Source: Frankiales bacterium
Lineage (GTDB): Bacteria; Actinomycetota; Actinomycetes; S36-B12; CAIYMF01
Assembly (NCBI GenBank): GCA_016125335.1
Contig: WGLY01000028.1
Span: forward strand, 1 to 51,800
Direction: 5' to 3'
DNA: 51,800 bases
The position numbers and the translations under genes are program-made. The notes beneath the pieces are model-generated. The model was given only the letters and a program-made list of their open reading frames with translations. It was not told the DNA's origin and made no database searches. Each line of letters opens with the position of its first letter. The first letter of the stretch is position 1. This document shows positions 1 to 7,785 of this stretch, piece by piece.

Positions 1-1337
1 AGGCGATCACCGAGCCGGCCGAGCTGATCGACTACCTCTCCGTGGTGGGGCGGCTCGAGGCACGGCTGGCCTCGATGCGACTCGCGGCGGAGGCTGCGTT
101 CGCGGCCAAGGCGTGCCCGGACTCGACGAGCACTCACGCGTCGTACGCGGACGCCGCGGCCGAGCAGGAGGTCGCCTACGCCACCCGCAACAGCGTCTAC
201 GGCGCGTCGAAGGAGATCGACCGCGGCCGGGCGCTCAAGGAGATCTTCCCGGGGTTCCGTGCCGCGCTGGCTGCGGGTGAGATCACCGAGCGCCACTGCA
301 CGGTCCTCGTGGACCAGACCCGGTACATCACCGACACCGACGTGCTGGCCAGGATCGAGGCCGCGGCGCTGGAGAAGGCCCGCACCCTGACCGCGTCGGA
401 GCTGCGCAAGCACCTCGACAAGCTCATCGCGCGCCACGACCCCGACGCCACGGTCCGCGCCAACAAGGCCGCGGCGACGCGGGACGTGTACCGGCAGCCG
501 ATCGGCGACGGGATGGCCTTCCTCGGCGTCACCCACCAGGCTCCCGTGATCGACGCGGTGTTCGACGCGATCGAGGCGGCCGGCAAGTCGCTGCGCGCCC
601 AGCGTGGCGGGGCCGAGGCGCTGCGGGCGGGGAACGAGGACGCCGCATCGGGCGCCTGCCGCGCGGACGCCCTGGCCGCGCTGGTCCTCGGCGACCGCGG
701 CGAGGACGGGTCGTTGGTCTACGACGCGTCCCGGACGCAGACCGAGCTGCACGTCGTCATGGACCTCGACACCCTCCGCGGAGAGCGCGACGGCCTCGCA
801 CTGCTGAACGGCACGCCGATCCCGGCGCCGATCGCGCGGGAGGTCGCCGCGGTCGCCGACTGGTGGCGCCGTCTGGTCGTGGATCCGGTGGACGGGCACC
901 TGCTGGACTACGGCACCCGCCAGTACCTGCCCGCCGCCCTACGCGAGCACGTGCTGCACCGCGACCCCGTGTGTCGCCGCCCCGGCTGCACCCGCCGCGC
1001 CCAGGAGATGGACCACGCCCTCCCGTTCCCCGCAGGATCCAGCGACACCGCGAACTGCGGCGGCCTGTGCTCGCGCTGCCACCAGGTCAAGACCGCCGGG
1101 CACGCCACCATCGAGGACAGCGCCCCCGACGGATCCGGAACGTGGGTCACCCGATGGCGGCAGCGCATCCGCATCCCGGCCCAGTCGGTGCTCGAACCAC
1201 GACGAACCGCGTCGCCCGCCCGGCCACCCGCACCGCCCGACGCCGCAGCGCCACGCCCGATCCTCCGGGCACGCGCTGACGACGATCGTGACTCGAGCGC
1301 CGACGACGCGGATCCGCCGGAGCGGCCGCCGTTCTGA
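1..1337 (+). CDS. DUF222 / HNH endonuclease, 5' truncated by window edge
   Basis: The reading frame is open from base 3, so the true start lies outside the window and the first GTG codons inside (42, 45) need not be starts. The visible 444 residues have the DUF222 (13E12-repeat family) layout: a long Ala/Arg-rich helical region followed by a C-terminal HNH nuclease module. The HNH part lies at about 960-1110, with a CRRPGC zinc-type motif, a DHALPF core and a LCSRCHQVKT end. The last 60 residues are low-complexity Pro/Ala/Asp. Such proteins are abundant and often repetitive in actinobacterial genomes; their biological role is not settled, and some M. tuberculosis members belong to the DNA-damage response. 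The predicted activity is metal-dependent DNA cleavage, inferred from the HNH motif. Confidence 0.85.
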   Translation, partial: AITEPAELIDYLSVVGRLEARLASMRLAAEAAFAAKACPDSTSTHASYADAAAEQEVAYATRNSVYGASKEIDRGRALKEIFPGFRAALAAGEITERHCTVLVDQTRYITDTDVLARIEAAALEKARTLTASELRKHLDKLIARHDPDATVRANKAAATRDVYRQPIGDGMAFLGVTHQAPVIDAVFDAIEAAGKSLRAQRGGAEALRAGNEDAASGACRADALAALVLGDRGEDGSLVYDASRTQTELHVVMDLDTLRGERDGLALLNGTPIPAPIAREVAAVADWWRRLVVDPVDGHLLDYGTRQYLPAALREHVLHRDPVCRRPGCTRRAQEMDHALPFPAGSSDTANCGGLCSRCHQVKTAGHATIEDSAPDGSGTWVTRWRQRIRIPAQSVLEPRRTASPARPPAPPDAAAPRPILRARADDDRDSSADDADPPERPPF

Positions 1338-1513
1338 TCCGACGTCGATCGCTGAGCCGCTGTGCTGCCTGCGCCGCCGTGTTTCCGACGTGCCCGCGTG
1401 AGGAGTGCTGGTCGACGCAGGACGACCCCGACGCCGCCGCACCCTGACGCGACCGCCGGATGCGTCTGCTCGATCCGCTGTCGCTGCGTGTGCATCCCCG
1501 TGCACGGGCGGAG

Positions 1514-1575
1514 ACCCGGTCGGTGCGGGGACCCGGTCGGTGCGGGGGCGTCGGTGGGGGGGCGTCGGTGGGGGC
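1514..1575. repeat. two short G-rich tandem repeats
   Basis: A 17-bp unit is repeated twice exactly (1514-1530 and 1531-1547). It is followed at once by a 14-bp G-rich unit present about twice (1548-1561 and 1562-1575). They lie between the HNH gene and the convergent membrane-protein gene that ends at 1588. No coding frame explains them. Confidence 0.6.
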
Positions 1576-1587
1576 CGACCGACGCAG

Positions 1588-1956
1588 TCAGCCGCCGCTC
1601 CAGCCTGCCGACAGGATCCCGGCGAGGACCAGCCCGCCCACGACGACGAGGCCCTCGATCGCCGCGACCCCGGCTGCCACCACGGACACCCTGCGGCCGG
1701 TGCTGCCGCGCGTCGACGTCGCGAAGGCACCCACGAGGCACGCCAGGCCCACGAGCAGGAGCACCAGGTCCAGGGCGTGCCAGCCGAAGAGAACCGGGAG
1801 CCAGAACCACACGAGCACCGAGATCAGCGCAGCCCAGGCCAGCACATGGGTCCTCAGCCGGGTCATGGGCCTCTCGTCGGCCAACGGCGCGCCATGGCGA
1901 CCGGGTGCCGCCGGCGTTGATGCGTCCGAGCGTCGCGCGCGGTCGTCGGCCGGCAT
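1588..1956 (-). CDS. small three-helix membrane protein, unknown function
   Basis: A 122-residue protein not assigned to a family. It has a charged, Pro/Ala-rich N-terminus of about 35 residues and three hydrophobic segments (about 38-59, 62-80, 90-115), the first with a Trp/Phe-rich core. I chose the ATG at 1956 because a GGAGG lies 4 nt upstream. An inner ATG at 1866 would give 92 residues and keep all three helices, but its ribosome site is weaker. The gene converges on the HNH gene and diverges from the membrane-protein gene starting at 2170. The base composition is typical of the window. Confidence 0.6.
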   Translation of the reverse strand: MPADDRARRSDASTPAAPGRHGAPLADERPMTRLRTHVLAWAALISVLVWFWLPVLFGWHALDLVLLLVGLACLVGAFATSTRGSTGRRVSVVAAGVAAIEGLVVVGGLVLAGILSAGWSGG

Positions 1957-2156
1957 CGATCCTCCGCTCTCGGGCGAGACGCCGATGGTCACGCCACCCG
2001 GCCGGCGGGTGGCCGGCGGTGGACCAGCATCGCGGCAGAGAGCCGGCACGTCGACCGGTCCGGCACCCGGACAGGCGAATCGGCGGCCCGTCGCTCGCGT
2101 CCAGCCACCGGCGCGAGCGGGTGGTGCGCCCTGGTGCCGGATCGGCCGGGCCCGGC

Positions 2157-2162
2157 TACGGT
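2157..2162 (+). promoter_or_regulatory. -10 hexamer for a leaderless start at 2170
   Basis: TACGGT ends 7 nt before the GTG at 2170, and no ribosome-binding site is present. This is the TANNNT-N6/7-start geometry of leaderless actinobacterial mRNAs. It argues for GTG 2170 over the upstream in-frame ATG at 2134. Confidence 0.55.
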
Positions 2163-2169
2163 CGAGCGC

Positions 2170-3732
2170 GTGGACGAGGGCCGCCTCGAGCTCGACGACG
2201 ACGGCCGGGTGGTGGAGCCACCCGGCACCTCGGCGTCCCCGGGCTCGGCGTCCCCGAGGGCGACGCCCCCGGGACCGCGACCCCTCGACCCGGTGGGTGC
2301 GACGCCGACGGCCACGGCGGTCGTCCCGGTGGACCTCGACGACGCCGACGCGACCGAGCAGCTCGACACCACCCCGCTCGACGGCTGGGTGCGCCGCTCG
2401 GCCGCGCCCTGGGTCGGCCGGCACCGCCGGCTCGTCTCCGCCGTGGCCGCCGTCGCGGTCGCCGCGGGGCTGGCCGGAGGGTGGGCCGCGTCGCGCCCGA
2501 GCCCGCCGCCCCCTGCGCCGCTGCTCGCCCTGGCCGACGCCCCCGTCGTCGGCGCGGACCTCGGCGGCCCCAGCATCGACGCCGACGGACGCCTGTCGGT
2601 GGCCTACTGGGCCACTCCCGGCCCGGACGCCGGCGGCCTGCTCGTCTACGGCATCGAGGGGCCCGGGCTGCGCGACGGCGTGCTGCGCTCGGCCACGGCC
2701 CCGCTGACTCCGGGCCGGCCGCAGTTCCTCCAGCTCGACGCCGCGACCGACTGCGACGACCCCGCGCTCGCGACCGCGACCCCCGCCTCCTACGCGCTCG
2801 TGCTGCACCGCCCGCCCTCGGCCGCCACGGCGGGATCCACCCAGTCGTTCCCCTTCGACGCCGGCACGACCGACCTGCGCAGCGCCGTCCGCGACCACTG
2901 CCTGGTCACCTCGCTGCCGCGGTCGCTCTCGGTGCAGACCGTCGCGCTCACCGGCCACCCCGGGTCCTCGGTCGTCGACGTCTCGCTGCTGGTGCGCAAC
3001 GACTCCGGCGTCCCGGCCACCGTCGCTACCGAGCGCACCCCGTCCAGCGGCGTCGAGGTGGACCTCTCGCCCACGGTGCTCGTCGCCCAGCACGGCGTGG
3101 CCGACCTGCGCACCCGCGTGCTGGTGCACGACTGCGCCTCCCCCGCGGTGCTGCCCGCGCTCGGCAGCCTGCCCAACCCGGTGACCCCCACGCGGTACGC
3201 CGACGCCGCCGCGCCCGCCGGGCTCACGCTGCGGATCGGCATCGGCGACCGCACCGCGCTCACGTCGCTGGCGCTCCCCGAGGCGGCTCGCGACCTGGCC
3301 GCCCGGCTGCGCGATGCCGGCTGCCAGCGGCCGGCCCGGATCGCCGCCACCGTCACCGACGTGCGCGCCCGGGCCGCCGGCGGCGGGTGGGACCTCACCG
3401 CCACGCTGCGCGTGCGCACCACGGGGATCGGCGTCACCGTGGGCCGCGAGCACTTCACCGGCCCGCCCGACGGCCAGGGCTCGGTGCTCACGACCCCGGC
3501 GGTCGCCGACCAGGACGCCTCGTGGCGCCTCGAGCCGACCCGGCTCGACTACGGCGCCGGCCACGTCGGGCTGCACTGGTCCGGCGCGAGCTGCGACACC
3601 GTCACCCAGGACGCACCGGCCACCGTCGCGGTGCGGGTGTCCATGGCCGACGGGTCCGCCGTCCCCTACGAGGTGCCCGTCGACGGGCCCGCGCTCGTGT
3701 CCGCCGTCCAGGCGGCCTGCCGCGCCGGCTGA
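2170..3732 (+). CDS. single-pass membrane protein with large extracytoplasmic domain (paralogue A)
   Basis: A 520-residue protein of unrecognised family. Its N-terminus reads DEGRLELDD, an acidic cytoplasmic stretch shared with the next gene. A transmembrane helix at about 87-108 is followed by about 410 outward-facing residues. The GTG at 2170 is chosen because a leaderless promoter precedes it and because this start aligns with that of the paralogue at 3788. Shared landmarks in the outer domain are a CDDPAL motif followed by a TAT/Y-A-L stretch, a (D/Q)HC segment and a (H/V)DCS/A segment. These suggest conserved disulphides in a beta-rich fold. The two genes are 55 bp apart and each has its own -10. 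A cell-surface or sensing role is only an inference. Confidence 0.75.
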   Translation: MDEGRLELDDDGRVVEPPGTSASPGSASPRATPPGPRPLDPVGATPTATAVVPVDLDDADATEQLDTTPLDGWVRRSAAPWVGRHRRLVSAVAAVAVAAGLAGGWAASRPSPPPPAPLLALADAPVVGADLGGPSIDADGRLSVAYWATPGPDAGGLLVYGIEGPGLRDGVLRSATAPLTPGRPQFLQLDAATDCDDPALATATPASYALVLHRPPSAATAGSTQSFPFDAGTTDLRSAVRDHCLVTSLPRSLSVQTVALTGHPGSSVVDVSLLVRNDSGVPATVATERTPSSGVEVDLSPTVLVAQHGVADLRTRVLVHDCASPAVLPALGSLPNPVTPTRYADAAAPAGLTLRIGIGDRTALTSLALPEAARDLAARLRDAGCQRPARIAATVTDVRARAAGGGWDLTATLRVRTTGIGVTVGREHFTGPPDGQGSVLTTPAVADQDASWRLEPTRLDYGAGHVGLHWSGASCDTVTQDAPATVAVRVSMADGSAVPYEVPVDGPALVSAVQAACRAG

Positions 3733-3775
3733 CGCGCCGCCGGAGCGCCCGGCACGACCACCGCCGGGCTCGACG

Positions 3776-3781
3776 TAGTGT
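3776..3781 (+). promoter_or_regulatory. -10 hexamer for a leaderless start at 3788
   Basis: TAGTGT ends 6 nt before the ATG at 3788, with no Shine-Dalgarno sequence. It has the same geometry as the upstream paralogue, so the two genes are probably transcribed separately despite being adjacent. Confidence 0.55.
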
Positions 3782-3787
3782 CCGGGC

Positions 3788-5341
3788 ATGACGATCGACC
3801 ACGGGGGAGGCGACGGCCGCCTCGAGCTCGACGACCTCGGCGGCATCATCGCCGGCGCGTCGACGCTCGACGGCGAGACGCCCGCCGACGTCGTGGGCGA
3901 CGACGAGCGGGCCACGCTGCGCGAGCGCCTCGAGGCGCTGGGGATCCTGCCCTGGCTGCGCCGCCACCGCGTCCCGCTCGCGGCGCTGGCCGTCGTCGTG
4001 GTGCTGGCCGCGGGATCCGCCTGGGTCGCGACGTCGCGGCAGCCGGCCCCGGACGACGGCACCGTCGAGCTGCACGTGGCCGACGCCCCCGGCGCCGCGG
4101 CCGCAGGGACGGCGACGGAGGACGAGCACGGCGTCCTGTCGTTCCCCTACTCGGTCTTCGCGCCGCGCCCCGGCGACACCGTGCGCGTGCTGGGCGTCAC
4201 CGGCCCCGGCGTCGGCGCGACGACCGCCGCCCCCGAGGGCACGCCGGTGCCGGGCCAGGCCGAGATCGACACCGTGGGCGTCGTCCCGTACTGCGACGAC
4301 CCGGCCCTGCGCACCGCGACGTACGCCGACTACGCCCTGCACGTGGTGCGCACCGACGGTCTCGGGCGCAGCGTCGACACGACCGTGCCGTTGCCCGTGG
4401 CGACCGCCGCCGACTGGGCCGGCACGATCTTCCAGCACTGCCTCCAGCGCTGGTTCGACGAGCGCATCGTCACGACGTCGGTGCGCGTGAGCACCCCGAG
4501 CCGGTTCTCGCTGCAGCTCGACATCGACGTGCGCAACGGCCTCGACACCCCGGTGGCGCTCGACGTGTACGCCGGTGGCTCGACCCTGCTGGCCGACCAG
4601 ACCCAGGTGCTGCTCGACCCCCGCGCGGTCACCCTGGTGCCCCTGCGCCTGACGATGGTCGACTGCTCGCGGCCCGAGTTCTACGACGGGTACTGGTACG
4701 GCGACGCCTACGGGCGCGGCCTCCAGATGTACGGCGGCCTGCTCGACCGTCCGGGCGTGGGCGGCGGCCAGGTGTCGCTCACGTGGAGCGCCGCCACGCA
4801 GCGCCGCATCGACGCCGCAGTCGCCCGCATGTGCGCGGGCGCACCGCACGCCGAGCTCCAGGTGATCTCGGCGCACCCGGCGCCCGCCTCGCCGCTGCTG
4901 CACGACGGCCCGGCGCTCGGGGTGCCCGACTACACGGTGCTGCGCAGCGAGCTCCGCATCCGCACCGACGCGGACCACGTCACCATCACCGACCCCACCC
5001 CGCGCGACCAGCTGCTCACCGGCGCCGTCGCCACCGTGGGCACCGCGCACGCCGTGGTGCACGACGGCACGGCGTCCGTCCCCGTCGACTGGCTCACGTC
5101 GTGCGAGCTGCAGACCAACCCGCCCACGCTGCAGCTGCTCCTCACGCGTGGGGGTCGCACCTTCCCGGTGCGCGCGCAGCTCGGCGACCGCGTGATGACG
5201 AACGCCTACCACCGCATGTGCCCTCAGCTCGGCCCCGGCCTGCTCGCGTCGCTCGGCTGGGACTCCGGCGCCGCCCCCGACGACGGATCCGGCAGCTCGC
5301 TCGTCGTGGGCGGGAGCCCCACCGTCGTCACCATCGGCTGA
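3788..5341 (+). CDS. single-pass membrane protein with large extracytoplasmic domain (paralogue B)
   Basis: A 517-residue protein and tandem paralogue of the gene at 2170. The N-terminus contains GDGRLELDDLGG, then an acidic region, a transmembrane helix at about 61-84 and a long extracytoplasmic part. The CDDPAL motif, the QHC motif and the VDCS motif occur in the same order and at similar spacing as in paralogue A. It differs by a Tyr/Gly-rich loop (about residues 297-315) that paralogue A lacks. No enzyme motif is visible. The similarity is clear at motif level but low overall, pointing to an old duplication. The gene ends within an 18-bp perfect palindrome that may terminate transcription. 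Confidence 0.75.
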   Translation: MTIDHGGGDGRLELDDLGGIIAGASTLDGETPADVVGDDERATLRERLEALGILPWLRRHRVPLAALAVVVVLAAGSAWVATSRQPAPDDGTVELHVADAPGAAAAGTATEDEHGVLSFPYSVFAPRPGDTVRVLGVTGPGVGATTAAPEGTPVPGQAEIDTVGVVPYCDDPALRTATYADYALHVVRTDGLGRSVDTTVPLPVATAADWAGTIFQHCLQRWFDERIVTTSVRVSTPSRFSLQLDIDVRNGLDTPVALDVYAGGSTLLADQTQVLLDPRAVTLVPLRLTMVDCSRPEFYDGYWYGDAYGRGLQMYGGLLDRPGVGGGQVSLTWSAATQRRIDAAVARMCAGAPHAELQVISAHPAPASPLLHDGPALGVPDYTVLRSELRIRTDADHVTITDPTPRDQLLTGAVATVGTAHAVVHDGTASVPVDWLTSCELQTNPPTLQLLLTRGGRTFPVRAQLGDRVMTNAYHRMCPQLGPGLLASLGWDSGAAPDDGSGSSLVVGGSPTVVTIG

Positions 5342-5357
5342 CGCCGCGCGCGGCGTC
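5340..5357 (+). terminator. palindrome at the end of the 3788 gene
   Basis: A perfect 18-bp GC-only palindrome begins inside the stop codon. It can fold as a short hairpin but has no T tract. Possible terminator. Confidence 0.4.
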
Positions 5358-5643
5358 GCATGGGGTCCGCGTACGGCATCCGTACGGATCCCTCGATCGC
5401 CCGGATGTCAAGGGGCGCCAGGGGTTCCGCCCTCGGCTCGGGAGGAGTACACAGGGAGTCGAGCTCCCCTGAACGGGAGATGGCACTCATCGAGGAGAGG
5501 GCACACAAGGACAGAGCACGGCACACTCCGAGCACCCACGCGGCGGTCACCCACGTAACGGGAGTCACGTGTCGGGACAGCGGCAGCGCACCCGGCCGGA
5601 CGAATTCGCCAGCGCCCTGATAACCCGGAATGCCGTGCCCGCG
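5358..5643. other. gene-poor interval with atypical composition
   Basis: No gene with typical codon use is found here. One frame (5360-5620, plus) is open for 86 codons and ends in a tandem TGA-TAA 20 nt before a strong hairpin. It uses many A/T-ending codons (AGA, GGA, GTA, GCA), unlike every neighbour, so I do not call it as a gene. The tract near 5600-5632 resembles the 3' core of c-di-AMP (ydaO-type) riboswitches, interrupted by extra bases. A non-coding RNA or a decayed element is possible. Confidence 0.35.
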
Positions 5644-5670
5644 ACGACGCCCCAGCGCGCGGGGCGTCGT
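5644..5670. terminator. hairpin terminator between convergent units
   Basis: A perfect 10-bp stem (5644-5653 with 5661-5670) and a 7-nt loop, followed on the plus strand by TCGCTGT. It lies between convergent transcription units ending at 5341 and 5696, so it could serve either strand. Confidence 0.55.
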
Positions 5671-5695
5671 TCGCTGTCCAGGCCCGGTGCCGACG

Positions 5696-6499
5696 TCAGG
5701 CCGGCAGGTCGCGCAGGATCCGGTACGACTCCTCGGCACCCACGCGCACGCAGTCCGCGTGCAGCACGAGCCACCGCGCCAGGCCCTCGGGGTCGCCGCC
5801 CGCGTACGCCGTCAGCGCGGAGGTGTACGCCGGACGCCCGGCGGCGAACAGGCCCGCCTCCGGCACCGTCAGCCCGTCCGGGTCGACACCGCGCGCGGCC
5901 AGCACCAGGCGGGACAGGCTGCGCGCGACCAGGCCGGAACCCCACGCGAACGGGCGGACCACAGCGACCTCGGCGTGGACGACCGCGGCGAGCACCATCG
6001 CGGGCGCCGACGTCGGGGCGGCGAGCAGCCGCCCCAGCGCCGTCATCCGGGCCGACGCCTCCGCCGGCGACGGCGCGGGCCCCAGGCGCAACGGGTCGTC
6101 GACGTCGCTGCCGCCGCGCGGCCGGCCCCGCTCGGCATCCGGGACGAAGCCCGCGGACACCACCGCGTGCAGGTGCGAGAGCACCTGGAGGGGGGCGCGG
6201 CCGAGGAGGTCGGCCTGCGAGGGCACCTCGGCCTGCAGCGCGAGGGACGCCGCGACGACGCGCCCGATGGGCGAGCCGTCGAGGGCGTCGCCGGAGACGA
6301 GCGCGTCCGGGCGCACCTCCGCGCCGTCGAGGGCCGCGCTCGCCCAGGCGCCGCGCAGCCGCGACCCGGCGGCCACCTCGGCCGCGCGCGCCCGCACCGC
6401 GCGGTCCCACAGCACCGCGTCCACCCGGTCGCGCGCCGCCGCGAGCGCCGCCTCGACCCCCGGGAGCGCGGCGAGGTCGGCGAGCGGGTCGGTGGCCAC
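5696..6499 (-). CDS. Fic-fold protein with degenerate catalytic motif
   Basis: A 267-residue protein. Residues 53-60 (ASAALDGA) resemble the inhibitory (S/T)xxxE(G/N) helix of Fic proteins. Residues 175-193 align with the Fic core: H175, then RPFAWGSGLVAR where active enzymes have HPFx(D/E)GNGRxxR. The catalytic His is Arg182, the acidic residue is Trp186, Asn is Ser188 and the first Arg is Leu190; only Arg193 remains. AMP transfer is therefore unlikely, and a binding or scaffold role is an inference. The start is GTG at 6499, 6 nt after a TAGCGT hexamer, so the mRNA is probably leaderless. It is divergent from the two-component operon, with about 120 bp between the start codons. Confidence 0.7.
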   Translation of the reverse strand: MATDPLADLAALPGVEAALAAARDRVDAVLWDRAVRARAAEVAAGSRLRGAWASAALDGAEVRPDALVSGDALDGSPIGRVVAASLALQAEVPSQADLLGRAPLQVLSHLHAVVSAGFVPDAERGRPRGGSDVDDPLRLGPAPSPAEASARMTALGRLLAAPTSAPAMVLAAVVHAEVAVVRPFAWGSGLVARSLSRLVLAARGVDPDGLTVPEAGLFAAGRPAYTSALTAYAGGDPEGLARWLVLHADCVRVGAEESYRILRDLPA

Positions 6500-6505
6500 G
6501 CGGCC

Positions 6506-6511
6506 ACGCTA
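6506..6511 (-). promoter_or_regulatory. -10 hexamer for a leaderless start at 6499
   Basis: On the minus strand TAGCGT is followed by 6 nt and then the GTG start. No ribosome-binding site is present. Confidence 0.5.
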
Positions 6512-6606
6512 CGAGCCGGGACGCCGGCCCGGCACGCCGGTGCCCCTGCGGGTCACGGCCTGGACCCGGTGCACCGGCCCGGCCCTCGCCGGCCCCGCCG
6601 CCGGAC

Positions 6607-6612
6607 TACGGT
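6607..6612 (+). promoter_or_regulatory. -10 hexamer of the kinase operon
   Basis: TACGGT is followed by 7 nt and then the ATG at 6620, which opens a nine-codon ORF overlapping the kinase start. The predicted transcript starts at or next to that ATG. Confidence 0.5.
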
Positions 6613-6619
6613 CGCCCCC

Positions 6620-6649
6620 ATGACGCCGGAGGTCGTGGTCGCGCCGTGA
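6620..6649 (+). CDS. nine-residue leader ORF coupled to the histidine kinase
   Basis: ATG 6620 encodes MTPEVVVAP and stops at the TGA at 6647-6649, which overlaps the kinase GTG (6646-6648) as GTGA. The ATG sits in leaderless position behind TACGGT. A GGAGG inside the leader (6627-6631) could also serve the kinase start, but 14 nt is a long spacing. Coupled re-initiation would explain how the kinase is translated without a normal 5' UTR. This rests on geometry only. Confidence 0.4.
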   Translation: MTPEVVVAP

Positions 6650-7785
6650 CCGCGCTCGTCGGCGTCGTGGTGGCGCTGCTCGCGGTCGTGGCGGCCTACG
6701 TGATCGTGCGGCTCGTCCGACGCCGCGACCTCGGGAGCCAGGCGGACCGCGCCACCTTCGCCACGCTGCACCGCGCCTCGCTGGCCGCGCCCAGCCTGCG
6801 CCTCGGGCTCACCTCCGCCGCGGCCGGCGGGGCCGTGCGCCACCTGCACACGCTGCTCGGCTCGGCCGGCATCGCCCTCACCGACACCGATCGCGTCCTG
6901 GCCACCGACGGCACCACGGCGCACGTGCTCGACATGGCCGACGTCGCCGGCGTGCTCGAGAGCGGTCGGGCGTCCGTGGTGCGCACCGAGCGCGGCGCCC
7001 GGCTCGTCGTGGCGCCGCTGCTCGTCGACGGCCGCGTGGTCGGCACCCTCGTGGCCCTCGCCGACGACGTCACCGCGTCGCTCGTGCGCGCCACCGGCGA
7101 GGTCGCGCGGTGGGTCTCGTCGCAGCTCGAGCTCGCCGAGCTCGACGCCTCGCGCACGCGAGCGGCCGAGGCCGAGGTGCGCGCGCTGCGCGCCCAGATC
7201 TCCCCGCACTTCATCTACAACGCCCTCACCGCGATCGCGTCGTACGTGCGCACGGACCCCGAGCACGCCCGCGAGCTGCTGCTCGAGTTCGCGGACTTCA
7301 CCCGCTACTCCTTCCGACGCCACGGCGCGTACACCACGCTGGCGGAGGAGCTGCGCTCGATCGACCGCTACCTCACCCTCGAGCGCGCGAGGTTCGGCGA
7401 CCGCATGGAGGTGACGGTGCGCGTGGCACCCGAGGTGCTGCCGGTGACCGTCCCCTACCTGTGCCTCCAGCCCCTGGTGGAGAACGCCGTGCGGCACGGG
7501 CTCGAGGGCAAGCCCGGGCCGGGGCGCATCACGATCCTCGCGGAGGACGCCGGCTCGTTCTGCACGATCTCGGTCGAGGACGACGGCGTCGGCGCCGACC
7601 CGGAGCAGGTGCGGCTCGCGATGTCCGGCGAGGGGGACGCGGACTCGGTGGGGGTGGGCAACGTCGACGAGCGGCTGCGCAGCGTGTTCGGCGACGAGTA
7701 CGGCCTCGTCGTCGAGACAGGGCCGGGCCTGGGGACCAAGGTGTCCATGCGCATCCCCAAGTTCTCCCCGGGAGTCCACGCATGA
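6646..7785 (+). CDS. LytS-family sensor histidine kinase
   Basis: A 379-residue membrane kinase. One N-terminal transmembrane helix (about residues 2-23) is followed by a GAF-like sensory region (about 35-165) and a His_kinase (LytS/YehU-type) domain with AQISPHFIYNA. His188 is the predicted phospho-acceptor. The HATPase domain follows, with PLVENAVRHG (N box) and EDDGVGAD (G1 box). The GTG at 6646 overlaps the stop of the nine-codon leader. The stop overlaps the response-regulator start as ATGA, so the two proteins are made together. LytS/LytTR pairs beside carboxylate transporters, such as E. coli BtsSR and YpdAB, sense pyruvate or related acids. A similar ligand is inferred here because a symporter and acetate genes follow. 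Confidence 0.9.
   Translation: MTALVGVVVALLAVVAAYVIVRLVRRRDLGSQADRATFATLHRASLAAPSLRLGLTSAAAGGAVRHLHTLLGSAGIALTDTDRVLATDGTTAHVLDMADVAGVLESGRASVVRTERGARLVVAPLLVDGRVVGTLVALADDVTASLVRATGEVARWVSSQLELAELDASRTRAAEAEVRALRAQISPHFIYNALTAIASYVRTDPEHARELLLEFADFTRYSFRRHGAYTTLAEELRSIDRYLTLERARFGDRMEVTVRVAPEVLPVTVPYLCLQPLVENAVRHGLEGKPGPGRITILAEDAGSFCTISVEDDGVGADPEQVRLAMSGEGDADSVGVGNVDERLRSVFGDEYGLVVETGPGLGTKVSMRIPKFSPGVHA

Noticed and set aside
5360-5620. 86-codon plus-strand frame ending in TGA-TAA before a hairpin
   Set aside because: Many third positions are A or T and rare codons occur, unlike all neighbours. No recognisable family and no good ribosome site. Kept only as part of an unusual interval.
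5600-5640. Degenerate tRNA-like or TPP/cobalamin riboswitch
   Set aside because: Only short fragments match; no cloverleaf, P1 stem or other conserved core could be formed. Only a weak likeness to the c-di-AMP core remains and is reported as a finding.
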